DNA from: DASQDT01 sp036380435
Lineage (GTDB): Bacteria; Acidobacteriota; Blastocatellia; Pyrinomonadales; Pyrinomonadaceae
DNA length: 31,756 bases
Assembly: GCA_036380435.1 (NCBI GenBank)
Contig: DASVES010000448.1
Coordinates: forward strand, 1-31,756
Direction of reading: 5' to 3'
Shown here: one piece after another, positions 13,505 through 22,568 of the stretch
Position numbering within the stretch: the first letter of the stretch is position 1
Layout: each line of letters begins with the position of its first letter
Position numbers and translations under genes: made by a program
The notes under the pieces: model-generated
Database searches by the model: none
Seen by the model: only the letters and a program-made list of their open reading frames with translations
Told to the model about the DNA's origin: nothing

Positions 13505-16107
13505 TGCCCGCTCCCGGCGACAGACTCGCGAAGCTGCGCGAGCGCTCCGAAGTCCTCACGGGCATCGAGTTCGTGCAGGTGGTGGACAAGTGCGACCAGA
13601 AGCGTCTGCGCGTCTACTTCCTGACCGACCCGCGCGACCTCGGCACTCCGTTCGAGGACGTGGGCGACGCGACGATCACGCCCGAGCCGCTCGCGCCTTC
13701 CGACATCCGCATCTACAGCCCGCGCGGCGCGGCCTCGGACGTGGAGGTGGTCGTCTGCCCCGGCCCCGACGCGATGCTGTGGGACGACGACGACGAGGCG
13801 GGCCGGCGCTACCTGGAAATCTGCGTCGCCGAGCCGGGCGACTTCACCGAGTACCGGCTCCTCATCGACGACGAGCGCGTTGACCGCTTCTTCAACGACG
13901 TTCAATTCTCCTTCAAGGTCGGCTGCGACGACCGGCTCGATTGCGTCGAGCCGTTGAAAGAATGCGTGAGCGACGACCTCGTGGATTTCCCCGTCGATTA
14001 TCTGGCGCGCGACTTCGTCAGCTTCCGCAACGCGCTGCTCGACTTCGCGGCGCAGCGTTACCCGGACTGGCAACTGCCGGTCGAGGCCGATGTCGGCGTG
14101 ATGCTGCTGGAGGCGATGGCGGCGCTCGGCGACGAGCTGTCGTACCTACAGGATCGGCACAATCGCGAAGCCTATCTGGAGACGGCGACCGAGCGGCGCT
14201 CGCTGCGCCGGAAGGCCCGACTGCTCGACCACGAGATTCACGACGGCCGCATGGCGCGCACGCTTCTTGAGTTGAGGGTGCGACCCGGTGTGACCTCGGT
14301 GGAGGGCGGCTGGCCGGTCTGGGCGCCGGTCGAAGGTTCGGAGCCGATACGGTTCGAGTTGGGTGAGGGGATGCGCGACCGCGGCAAGAACTTCCCCGTA
14401 AACGAACTCTGGAATTCGACGAACTTCACGGTCTATCTTTTCGACGACGGCCAGACGTGTCTGGAAGCCGGGGCCACGGAGGTGTTCGTCCGCAACGACG
14501 CGCTGAACCCGGGCGATCCGGGCGGCGTCGTCTTCGACGAGGCGGCGGCGAACCTGTGGAGCGCCGGCCGTCTGTTGCTGTTGCGTGACCGCCCGGCCGA
14601 CCCGTCCGAGTCTGACCGCCTGCACGTCGTGCGCGTCGTCGATGTGCGGCTCGAACACGACGACCTGTTTGACGTGGACGTGGCGCGCATCCGTTGGGAG
14701 GCAGAGGACGCGACTCCCTTCGCCATTCCTTTCGACGAGCTACAGCTCTCCGGCAACATCGTCCCGGCGACGGCGGGCGAGTCGCGCACGGCGCGCTTTC
14801 GCCTCGGGCCGCTCACGCAGAGCGACATCACGAACAATTCGAGTAGCGCATCGGTGGTGGAGATTTATTCGGCCGTGGAGCGCGAAGGCCCGCTCTACTC
14901 GGAGGCCGGCGCGGGCCTCGCGTCGAGGCGGAATCAGTGTGAGGAAGTGGAGGAAGAGACCGCGTCGCGCCCGCCCATCTACCTGCTCAGCCTGCCCGGC
15001 GCCGAGGAGAGCGGGCTGGCGTTCGCCGACACGGAGGGCGACCTGCGCCGGGCCAGGCCGGAGGTGCGTGTCTTCGAGGTCGATGTCACCGGGGGAACCG
15101 ACGACGAATGGAAGTTCGAGCGCACGCTGATCGACGTGGACGGCGACAAAGACGTCTTCACCCTTGAGGACGGGACGTGGCGGCGCATCGTCGGGCGTTG
15201 GCTCGGCGGACAGGAGATCGTCCACCGCGATTACGCCAGCGGCGCGGGCTACACGGTGCGTTTCGGCGATGGTGAATTCGGAGAACTCCCCCCGCGGGAC
15301 GCCTTGTTCGAGGTGCAGTACCGTTTAGGCTCGGGCGCGAAGGGCAACGTCCCCGCCGGGGCTGTTGCCGCGTTGCGGATACCGGGCGAATTCAGCCCGC
15401 TCGCGTTGCTGCTCGACGCGGCCGGCAACCCGTACCCCGTGACGAGCGGCGTCGATGCGGAGAGCGAGGCGGAGATCAAGATGCTGACGCCGGAGGCTTA
15501 CAAGTCGGAGACGTTCTTCGCCGTGCGGCCCGAGGATTACGGCGCGCAGGCCGAGAAGCTGAGCTTCGTGCAGCGCGCTCAGGGACGCTTCCGCTGGACT
15601 GGCTCGTGGCTGTCGGTGGTGACGGCCGTCGATCCGGTGGACTCCTTCGAACTCTCGCCAAAAAACCGCGCGCAGGTCGAGGCGCTGCTGGGCTGTCGCC
15701 GTCAGGCCGGGCGCGACGTAATCGTCAGAGACCCGAGATTCGTCAGCGTCGATCTCATCATCCGCCTCTGCGTGGCGCGCTCCGCCTTTGCCGCTCAGGT
15801 GCGCGCACGCGTCGTCGAAGCTCTCTTCGGGAAGGGCGGGGCGCGGCCCCGCGCGGGATTCTTCGACCCCGACAACTTCACGTTCGGCACGCCGCTGCGG
15901 CGGAGCGCGCTGGAGGCGGCAATCGTCGCGGTCGAGGGCGTCGAGGCGGTGACCGGGATTCAAATCCGCGCCCACGGGGTGACAGACTTCCGCGACTTCG
16001 AGGCGCTGGCTTTCGAGGTCGGCGACGAGGAGTTGATCCGCGTCGAGAACTCATCGCTTCGGCCCGAGCGCGGGTCGGTGAGTCTCATTCTGGAGGGCGG
16101 CGCATGA
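13504..16107 (+). CDS. Baseplate J/gp6-like baseplate assembly protein 1
   Basis: An 867-residue wedge component of the putative baseplate assembly (gp6/Afp11) family. The N-terminal part has FPVDYLARDFVSFRNALLDF, then EADVGVMLLEAMAALGDELS and YLQDRHNREAYLETATERR, typical of gp6-like proteins. The central baseplate-J core is marked by FGDGEFGELPPRD at about residue 587 and YRLGSGAKGNVPAG. The C-terminal part (SFVQRAQGRFRWTGSW, RRSALEAAIVAVEGVEAVTG) matches the dimer-forming region. The start overlaps the gp25-like stop, and the stop overlaps the next start as ATGA. It should build the ring that surrounds the hub together with the next gene product. Confidence 0.93.
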   Translation: MPAPGDRLAKLRERSEVLTGIEFVQVVDKCDQKRLRVYFLTDPRDLGTPFEDVGDATITPEPLAPSDIRIYSPRGAASDVEVVVCPGPDAMLWDDDDEAGRRYLEICVAEPGDFTEYRLLIDDERVDRFFNDVQFSFKVGCDDRLDCVEPLKECVSDDLVDFPVDYLARDFVSFRNALLDFAAQRYPDWQLPVEADVGVMLLEAMAALGDELSYLQDRHNREAYLETATERRSLRRKARLLDHEIHDGRMARTLLELRVRPGVTSVEGGWPVWAPVEGSEPIRFELGEGMRDRGKNFPVNELWNSTNFTVYLFDDGQTCLEAGATEVFVRNDALNPGDPGGVVFDEAAANLWSAGRLLLLRDRPADPSESDRLHVVRVVDVRLEHDDLFDVDVARIRWEAEDATPFAIPFDELQLSGNIVPATAGESRTARFRLGPLTQSDITNNSSSASVVEIYSAVEREGPLYSEAGAGLASRRNQCEEVEEETASRPPIYLLSLPGAEESGLAFADTEGDLRRARPEVRVFEVDVTGGTDDEWKFERTLIDVDGDKDVFTLEDGTWRRIVGRWLGGQEIVHRDYASGAGYTVRFGDGEFGELPPRDALFEVQYRLGSGAKGNVPAGAVAALRIPGEFSPLALLLDAAGNPYPVTSGVDAESEAEIKMLTPEAYKSETFFAVRPEDYGAQAEKLSFVQRAQGRFRWTGSWLSVVTAVDPVDSFELSPKNRAQVEALLGCRRQAGRDVIVRDPRFVSVDLIIRLCVARSAFAAQVRARVVEALFGKGGARPRAGFFDPDNFTFGTPLRRSALEAAIVAVEGVEAVTGIQIRAHGVTDFRDFEALAFEVGDEELIRVENSSLRPERGSVSLILEGGA

Positions 16108-18731
16108 GCTGTTGCGAAGACCCCAAAGGCTCGCCGCTGGAGACCATACCGGCGGGGCTTTCCTCGCTCCCGCGGCAGTTGCGCGGCTTCGCCGAGGTGC
16201 GCCGCGACCTGCTCCGCGCGCTGGGACGCGAGCCGGGGCCGCTCTACGGCTGGCGTCCTTCGGGCGACGACTTCGGTTTGATGTGGCTGGAGATGTGGGC
16301 CTACGTCTCCGACGTGCTCGGCTTCTACGACGAGCGCGCGGCCAACGAGACGTACATCCGCACGGCCGTGCGTCGCCCGTCGTTGCGCCGCATCGTCGAG
16401 CTTTTGGGCTACACGCCGAGTTCGGGCGTGGCCGCGAAGGCGAGGGTGGCGGCGCTGGCCGACGGCGCGGTGGCGGTGACGCTGCCGCCGGCGACGGGCT
16501 TTCGTTCGAGCGCCTTCGGCGCGGAGTCGCCGCAGGTGTTCGAGACGACGACGGCGCAGACCATCCACCCGCTCAAGAACCAGTGGAAGGTCACGAGCTT
16601 CAAACGCCGCCCCGTGGTGGACACGGCCCCCGACGTGACCGAAACGAGCGCGCCGACCGATCAGAAAAAGGCGGCCCCCGCGGTGGGCACGCCGAACGTG
16701 CGCGCCCTTCTCTTTGAGACCGCCGGGTTTGGGCTGGCGGCGGGCGAGATGGTCTTGCTTGACAGCCGGCAGGTGGTCGAGGAGAACCCGGTCGAACCCC
16801 CGGTGTCGCTCGTCACCGCCTCCGAGCCGTTCGCCGGTAAGGACTCTGTGACCTACATCCGGGCGACGCTTGAACCCGGTGTCCGCATCCCGGCCGACAC
16901 CGATCTCTCGACGCTCCGTGCGCGGCGTCCGACGCAGACCGCGACGCCGACCGTCAATCAGCCGGTGGGGCCGGGCGGCGGCAAGGGCAAGGGCACGACT
17001 CCGGCCGTGCGGAACGTCTCGGGCAAGACGCACGTGTTCTTCGACCAGACGCCGGGCGCCTTCCGCAAGTCAGACCCCATTATCGTGGCGCGCAACCTCG
17101 GGGGCAGGGAAGCTGAGTACCGATTCGCGACCGTCGCCTCCGCGCAGCCGGCCGCCGTCAAGCTCACGAACATTCCCGAACAGAAGGTGTCGGTTCCCCA
17201 GCAGAGCGGCCCTGACAAGACGGTGACGATCCCGTCGCCGACGGTGGCCGCCACCGAGTTGGTCATCGAGCCGGCGTTGCCGTTGTCCTTCATCAACCAT
17301 GCGGATGAGTTGAAGTTCCTCCACACCTTCGTCGAAGGCGGCCAGCCGACGAACGTCGGCAAAACGGAAGTGAGCGCCGCCGATCTCGCCGACCCCAAGG
17401 GCATCCCGCTCGAAGGCATCGTCGAGCCGCCGCCCGAAGCGGCAGCCACCGCCGCCGCGCAGGGTCTCGCGCAGACCAGTAACGTGACCGGCATCCTCGA
17501 ACAGGAGTTTCTCATCTCCGACGCCGCGCGCAACGGCGTGGCCGCGTCGGGCCGCATCACCTTCACGGCGGATGGCCGGGCGAGCTTTCAGGCGCTCGCC
17601 CTCGCGCAGTTGCCGGCGTCGTCTTTGCGTCTGCCGCTGACCATCTACGGCAACGTCGTCGAGACGACGCGCGGCGAGAGCGTCTTCGGCGAGATACTCG
17701 GAGCCGGCGACGCGCGCATCGCCAACCAACGCTTCAAGCTGCGGAAGAAGTCGCTCACCTACCTGCCGCTCGCCACGCCGGGCGGCAATGCCGCACAGGT
17801 CAGCACGCTCCAAATCCGTGTGGACGGCGTGCTCTGGAAACAGGTCAACACTTTCTTCGGCGCGGGGCCGGAGGATGCGGTCTACACGGTGCGACACGAC
17901 GACGAGCTGAACACCTACGTCACCTTCGGCGACGGCCGTCGCGGCGCGCGTCTCCCGTCGGGCGTGCAAAACGTCGTCGCCGACTATCGTTTCGGCGCGG
18001 GCGCGGCCAGCCCGCCCGCCGGCTCGATCAACCAGCTCGCGGGCGCGGCCAAGGGCCTGCGCGCGGTGCGCGGCCCCGTGGCCGCCACCCCCGGTAAAGA
18101 CCCCGACCAGCCCGAACATCTACGCACCAACGCGCCCCGCACCGCGCTGCTCTTCGGGCGCGCGGTCTCGGCGGCCGACTTCGAGGCGTTGGCCCGCGAG
18201 CAGGCGGGGGTCGTGCGGGCGAAGGCCGAATGGTTGTGGATTCCGTCGCAGATGCAGGCGGGCGTCGTCGTCCAGTACATCGGGGAGGCCGGCTCTGTGG
18301 CCGAGGCGCTGCGCGCGCAGGCCGACCCGACCATCCCCATCGAGGTGACGAAGGCGCAAGCCATCCCGACGACCGTCTCCATCGGCGTCGAGGTGGACGC
18401 TCGTTTTGTGAAAGAGACGGTGGCCGCGGCCGTCCAAAAGAAGTTGACGGAGCCGGGCACGGGCGTGCTCAGCCGCGAGCAGGCCGGCATCGGAGGGACG
18501 TTCTGGCCGAGCGTTCTCTACGAAGCCGTCGCGCAGGTGGAGGGCGTGCTCGCCGTCAGCGGCGTCACCTTCTCGACCCCGAGCGGCGGGCCGACGATCT
18601 CGAACTCAAAGGGGACGTGTATTGAGACGGGCAAGTATCTCGACTTTACGGGTGAGGGCGCGGTGACGGTGACGGGCGTGGAGCCGCTCGACAGCAAGCC
18701 GCGGCCCTTCGCCGGCGGGACGACTTTGTGA
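16104..18731 (+). CDS. Baseplate J/gp6-like baseplate assembly protein 2
   Basis: A protein of 875 residues from the ATG at 16104 (ATGA with the previous stop). The frame is open further upstream, but only inside the previous gene. The N-terminus (LPRQLRGFAEVRRDLLRALG, FGLMWLEMWAYVSDVLGFYDERAANETYIRTA) and the core FGDGRRGARLPSG near residue 608 with YRFGAGAASPPAGSI mark it as a second gp6/Afp12-type protein. The C-terminal region (ADFEALAREQAGVVRAKAEW, LYEAVAQVEGVLAVSG) is shared with baseplate protein 1. Two such proteins per locus are usual, as in Afp11/Afp12. The middle (about residues 170-520) is variable and Pro/Thr/Val-rich. Its stop lies in a GTGA overlap within the 14-bp triplication. 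Confidence 0.92.
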   Translation: MSCCEDPKGSPLETIPAGLSSLPRQLRGFAEVRRDLLRALGREPGPLYGWRPSGDDFGLMWLEMWAYVSDVLGFYDERAANETYIRTAVRRPSLRRIVELLGYTPSSGVAAKARVAALADGAVAVTLPPATGFRSSAFGAESPQVFETTTAQTIHPLKNQWKVTSFKRRPVVDTAPDVTETSAPTDQKKAAPAVGTPNVRALLFETAGFGLAAGEMVLLDSRQVVEENPVEPPVSLVTASEPFAGKDSVTYIRATLEPGVRIPADTDLSTLRARRPTQTATPTVNQPVGPGGGKGKGTTPAVRNVSGKTHVFFDQTPGAFRKSDPIIVARNLGGREAEYRFATVASAQPAAVKLTNIPEQKVSVPQQSGPDKTVTIPSPTVAATELVIEPALPLSFINHADELKFLHTFVEGGQPTNVGKTEVSAADLADPKGIPLEGIVEPPPEAAATAAAQGLAQTSNVTGILEQEFLISDAARNGVAASGRITFTADGRASFQALALAQLPASSLRLPLTIYGNVVETTRGESVFGEILGAGDARIANQRFKLRKKSLTYLPLATPGGNAAQVSTLQIRVDGVLWKQVNTFFGAGPEDAVYTVRHDDELNTYVTFGDGRRGARLPSGVQNVVADYRFGAGAASPPAGSINQLAGAAKGLRAVRGPVAATPGKDPDQPEHLRTNAPRTALLFGRAVSAADFEALAREQAGVVRAKAEWLWIPSQMQAGVVVQYIGEAGSVAEALRAQADPTIPIEVTKAQAIPTTVSIGVEVDARFVKETVAAAVQKKLTEPGTGVLSREQAGIGGTFWPSVLYEAVAQVEGVLAVSGVTFSTPSGGPTISNSKGTCIETGKYLDFTGEGAVTVTGVEPLDSKPRPFAGGTTL

Positions 18732-18769
18732 GTGACGCGGAATGAGTGACGCGAAATGAGTGACGCGAA
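18728..18769 (+). repeat. 14-bp tandem triplication at a start codon
   Basis: Three exact-length 14-bp units run head to tail: 18728-18741 (GTGAGTGACGCGGA), 18742-18755 and 18756-18769 (both ATGAGTGACGCGAA). The first unit overlaps the stop of the upstream gene (TGA 18729-18731). Units 1 and 2 each encode a five-codon frame (MSDAE, MSDAK) whose TGA overlaps the next ATG. Unit 3 starts the real gene (MSDAN...). Because 14 is not a multiple of three, each unit is in a different frame. This forms a chain of stop-start overlaps that could tune translation of the tail gene. It probably arose from a single GTGA overlap by two duplications. Confidence 0.9.
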
Positions 18770-21700
18770 CCCCGTGCGCGACGGCTACGAGAGCTACTAC
18801 ACGGAGAAGCTGTGGCAGCTCGTGCCGGAGGTCTACCGCCACGAGGACGGGCTGGCGGCCAACCCCGGCGTCCTGCGTCGGCTCGTCGAGCTGATCGGAG
18901 ACGAGGTCGCGCGCAGCCGCCGCTCGATTGACCGGCTGTGGGAAGACCAGCACATCGAGACCTGTGACGACTGGGCCGTCCCATACATCGGCGATCTGGT
19001 CGGCGCGCGTCTGGTCTCGGCCAACGACCGGCGGGCGCGGCGCGTGGACGTGGCGAAAGCCATCAACTTCCGCCGCCGGCGCGGGACGCCCGACCTTCTG
19101 GACTCGCTGGTGCGCGCCATGTCGAACTGGGACGTGGTGCTGGTCGAAGGTTTCCGGCGGCTGGCGCGCACACGCCACCGGCTCGACCCCGTGCCGCGCG
19201 CGGGTGGCTTCTTCACCGGAACTCTCTCGGGCGGGACGGCCGACCTGCGTAGCCCGGCGGGCGCGGAAGTGAGCGACGGCCCATTCGACGAATACTTCCA
19301 CACGCTCGACACGCGCCTGCTGCGCGGGCGCGACGGGCGCTTCGGCATCAACAAGCTCAACTTCCATCTCTATCGCCTGCGCGCTTACGAGATGACGAAT
19401 GTTGACCCGGTGTTGATGACCGATCCCGCCGGGCCGGGTTTCCCGCGCATCTACACCATCGACCCGAGCGGGCGCGACGTGCAGCTCTTCATCGACGCCG
19501 CTCCGCCCGACCCGGACGCCGTCGCCGCCCTGCCGGGTCAGCTCTCGCGACCCGCGTGCGGCCTGCCGCGCGAGTGGGAGGTGACGCAGGCGATGCGCTG
19601 CCGCCTGCTCGGCCACGTCGCCCACGTGGTCACGGCGAGCCACGTCGAAGAGTTGCGCCAGCTCCCCAACCCGCCGGGCGCGGCCGACGAGCAGGCGCTG
19701 TTTCGGATTTTGGAAGTGCGCTTCGAGAGCGAGCGGGCGTTGCGTCGTCGCCTGCGCGACCTCGGCGCAGGCATAGCCGTCAACCCGCCTGACTGGTATC
19801 GCGAACTCGTCACGCTCAGTCTGCTTGAGCAGACCGGCAAGGCGAACCTCTACCCGGCGCAGGTGGAGATTTCGGCCGTGGGAGTTTCGGGACGGTTCGA
19901 GCCGTTCGCCGGCGTCAGGGTCGCCGCCGCCAACCTCGCGAGCCGCGAGTGCCAACCCGACCCGGAGAACAATCTCGCCACGCTCCTCATCAGCCCCGAA
20001 CAGGGACGCTTCGCCAGCGTCCCGCCCGACGACCCCGCGAACTTCGAGCCGTTCGTTGAACGCTACCACTACGGCTTCTCCGGCGACGTGGGGGCCGGCT
20101 CCTATCCGCGCGACCCCATCCCGGCGGCCGACGTTCCGTCGCGCGTCGCGGTGGACGGTGTCGTCCCCGGCGGCGGGGTCTTGCAGGGCGACGGTTTGCT
20201 CGTGAGCGACAACCGGACTTACTCGCTCTCCATCGTCGCCGCCACACCCATCGACAACGCCGTCCTTCAGGCGGGGCCGAAGCTGCGGCCCTACGTCGTG
20301 CTGAGCGACGGCGGCGCGAACCTGCGACCGCTGGCTATCAACACGACCTTCCTCATCGACGGCGGTTGGTACGGCGCGGGCGACCCGTCGAATCCTCCGG
20401 CGGCGGGCGCGGTCGCCGATTTCGTCATCGAAGGCGCGGCCAGCGCAGCCACCGAGGCGTTCGACTTCGAGCGCGTCGAAATTCGCTTCGCCACCCTCGA
20501 CCCCGGCGGCGTGCGCGCCGACGGCGTGCGGATTCCGCCCCTTCGCCTGCTGGTGCGCGCGCGCGTCCGGCAGTTAATCATCCGCCGCTCGATCACGGGG
20601 CCGATTCACGTCGTGCGCGATAACCCGGACGACCCTTCGATGGTCGAAGAGTTGTTGATCTGCGAGTCAATCGTTGACGCGCGCGAAACGATTGACCGCC
20701 TCGCCGTGTCGAGCAACTTCGGGACGGTCGTCATCGAAGGCTCGACCATCTTCGGCGACGTGGCGGCGGACGTGCTCAAGGCGTCTGACTCGATTGTCGA
20801 TGGGCAGGTGCGGGTGGTGAACAATCAGGCCGGCTGCTTCCGCTTCAGCGCCAGCGAGCCGGGCGACGATGTAAGACTTCCGCCGCGCTACCGCGACGCG
20901 TTCGCGCCCATCCCGGAGTCGGCTTTCAACTCGACGACCTTCGGCGATGCGCAGTACGCGCAGTTGTCCGTCGTGGCCCCGCCCGCGCTTCTGCGGGGCG
21001 CGGAGAACGGCTCGGAGATGGGCGTCTTCTCACACCTGCTGTCGCCGATTCGTCTCGCGAGCGTGCGCGCGAAGGTCAACGAGTTCGGCCCCGTCGGATT
21101 GCTCGCGCAGTATCTCTTCGAGGGCGACTACCGGGCGCAGTCGCTCGTCGAGTTCGGCGTCTTGAATCCGACGCCTGAAGAGTCGCCGCCGCCCCCGCCG
21201 CCTGACCCCGGCGATGTGATCCCGGAGCCGCCGCCCGAGGAGGAAGAGCCTCTGCCGACGACGTGCCCCGACGAAGAGCCGCCGACGGGGGAGGAGCCGC
21301 CGCCGCAGATCGCCGAGTTGACCATCGTGAACATCAACGGCGCGCCGGAGTTCTGGCGCGATGTCGATTGGCGCGAGGAGGTCTTCCCGGCCCCGAACCC
21401 CAACGGCGTGAGGCGTGAAGGCGTTCCGTTCGACCGCGTGCGGGTGCTCCTCGAATACGACGCGCGCTTCGGGACGCCGCCCGACGAGCAGGGCTGGACG
21501 CCGAACAACGAGGAGGCCGCCGCGCTCTACACGCTCGACGGGCGGGGAGGTCTGGCGTTTCGCATCGACAACCGCCCGGCGTTCTTCACCGCGCAGGCCG
21601 AGCTGGATGAGGAGCTGCCGGCTCAGATGCACGCTTACGCCAGCGTCTTCCTTGACGAAGTCCCGGAAGCCCGCGCAGTGCCTTTCGACGGCTTCGAGCA

Positions 21701-22547
21701 ACGCGTCGAAGTGAATGACGATAAGCGACCCTCTCGCGGCATGCGCGCCGATTGGTTGAGGACTTCGGAGAGGACGACGGATGGGCGCGAGCTGCACTAT
21801 CTCACGCTGGACGGGCGGGAGATTCTCGGCTCGCCGAAGCCCGCGCGCGAAGCGCGTGGCTGGCACGAGCTGTCTATGCAGTGTTGCTTCAGCGACGACG
21901 ACAAGGGCGGTTGTTTGTCCGGTCTGATAAAGATGAAGCTGCCGAACGACGCGAAGGCGAACGCGGAAGCGCGCGACGCGAAGGCGAATGCCGAGGACGA
22001 CGTTGCCGTGAACGCCGCCCGCCGTATCGAGGGCGACGGCCGGGCCTTGCTTTCCTTCGACGCTCACGTCGATGAACTCAAGCTCCGCAAGTTCGGTGAA
22101 TCACGCGGCGACTTGGGGCGCGCGAGCCTGCGGGCCGTCTTCGGGTTCGAGGGAAAGACGGGTCAGATGGCCGGGCGGCTCCGCAACTTCGTCGTCTCCG
22201 CGCCGGGCCGCTACGTCCGTGCGTGGATGACGGGCAACACGCCGTCACGCGCGCCCATGCTGCGGCTCGCCTTCGTCACGCAGGAGCGCGTGACGGCGGG
22301 CGTTCGTTTCCGAGTTCGCTACGGGCGACAGAAGAAAAACGATCCGACGCTTCCTCTGCGCGTTGCCGAAGCGACTCTCAAGCTCGTAGACACAGAGCCG
22401 GGGCGCGAGACGCTGCTGGAGATTCCCCTGCCGGCGGTGCGCGCCAAAGACACAGTCGTGTTGACGCTTGAGCGTGATTCGAGCCACACGGACGACACGT
22501 TGGAGACGAGTATTCGCATGATGAGCGCGGCGCTGGTCGCCCGCTAA
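18756..22547 (+). CDS. Tail protein I-like baseplate protein with giant C-terminal extension
   Basis: A 1263-residue protein. Residues 1-170 match the phage P2 gpI-like tail protein family (KLWQLVPEVYRHEDG, IDRLWEDQHIETCDDWAVPYIGDLVGARL, KAINFRRRRGTPDLLDSLVRAM), which connects the baseplate wedge to fibres. The middle holds a beta-helix-like stretch (IIRRSITGPIHVV, ICESIVDARETID, VVIEGSTIFGDVAADVLKAS, DSIVDGQVRVVNN). A Pro/Glu-rich linker (about residues 808-852) leads to a C-terminal region of unknown fold with a 9-residue duplication (DAKANAE at 1065-1082). Ordinary gpI proteins are about 200 residues, so most of this chain is extra and probably faces the target. The start is the third copy of the 14-bp repeat and has no clear Shine-Dalgarno. 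Confidence 0.87.
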   Translation: MSDANPVRDGYESYYTEKLWQLVPEVYRHEDGLAANPGVLRRLVELIGDEVARSRRSIDRLWEDQHIETCDDWAVPYIGDLVGARLVSANDRRARRVDVAKAINFRRRRGTPDLLDSLVRAMSNWDVVLVEGFRRLARTRHRLDPVPRAGGFFTGTLSGGTADLRSPAGAEVSDGPFDEYFHTLDTRLLRGRDGRFGINKLNFHLYRLRAYEMTNVDPVLMTDPAGPGFPRIYTIDPSGRDVQLFIDAAPPDPDAVAALPGQLSRPACGLPREWEVTQAMRCRLLGHVAHVVTASHVEELRQLPNPPGAADEQALFRILEVRFESERALRRRLRDLGAGIAVNPPDWYRELVTLSLLEQTGKANLYPAQVEISAVGVSGRFEPFAGVRVAAANLASRECQPDPENNLATLLISPEQGRFASVPPDDPANFEPFVERYHYGFSGDVGAGSYPRDPIPAADVPSRVAVDGVVPGGGVLQGDGLLVSDNRTYSLSIVAATPIDNAVLQAGPKLRPYVVLSDGGANLRPLAINTTFLIDGGWYGAGDPSNPPAAGAVADFVIEGAASAATEAFDFERVEIRFATLDPGGVRADGVRIPPLRLLVRARVRQLIIRRSITGPIHVVRDNPDDPSMVEELLICESIVDARETIDRLAVSSNFGTVVIEGSTIFGDVAADVLKASDSIVDGQVRVVNNQAGCFRFSASEPGDDVRLPPRYRDAFAPIPESAFNSTTFGDAQYAQLSVVAPPALLRGAENGSEMGVFSHLLSPIRLASVRAKVNEFGPVGLLAQYLFEGDYRAQSLVEFGVLNPTPEESPPPPPPDPGDVIPEPPPEEEEPLPTTCPDEEPPTGEEPPPQIAELTIVNINGAPEFWRDVDWREEVFPAPNPNGVRREGVPFDRVRVLLEYDARFGTPPDEQGWTPNNEEAAALYTLDGRGGLAFRIDNRPAFFTAQAELDEELPAQMHAYASVFLDEVPEARAVPFDGFEQRVEVNDDKRPSRGMRADWLRTSERTTDGRELHYLTLDGREILGSPKPAREARGWHELSMQCCFSDDDKGGCLSGLIKMKLPNDAKANAEARDAKANAEDDVAVNAARRIEGDGRALLSFDAHVDELKLRKFGESRGDLGRASLRAVFGFEGKTGQMAGRLRNFVVSAPGRYVRAWMTGNTPSRAPMLRLAFVTQERVTAGVRFRVRYGRQKKNDPTLPLRVAEATLKLVDTEPGRETLLEIPLPAVRAKDTVVLTLERDSSHTDDTLETSIRMMSAALVAR
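21948..22001 (+). repeat. 27-bp in-frame tandem duplication in the tail protein
   Basis: Two 9-codon units (21948-21974 and 21975-22001) encode DAKANAEAR and DAKANAEDD. They share most bases, with the differences at the 3' ends. The duplication sits in a hydrophilic linker between two ordered-looking parts of the C-terminal extension and is probably a harmless linker expansion. Confidence 0.8.
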
Positions 22548-22568
22548 AGTCGGCCGAAGAAGGAGACT

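Noticed and set aside
15606..16103. Upstream extension of the second gp6-like gene frame
   Set aside because: The extension overlaps 500 bp of the first gp6-like gene and is Arg-rich. The ATG at 16104 in an ATGA overlap gives the family-like N-terminus.
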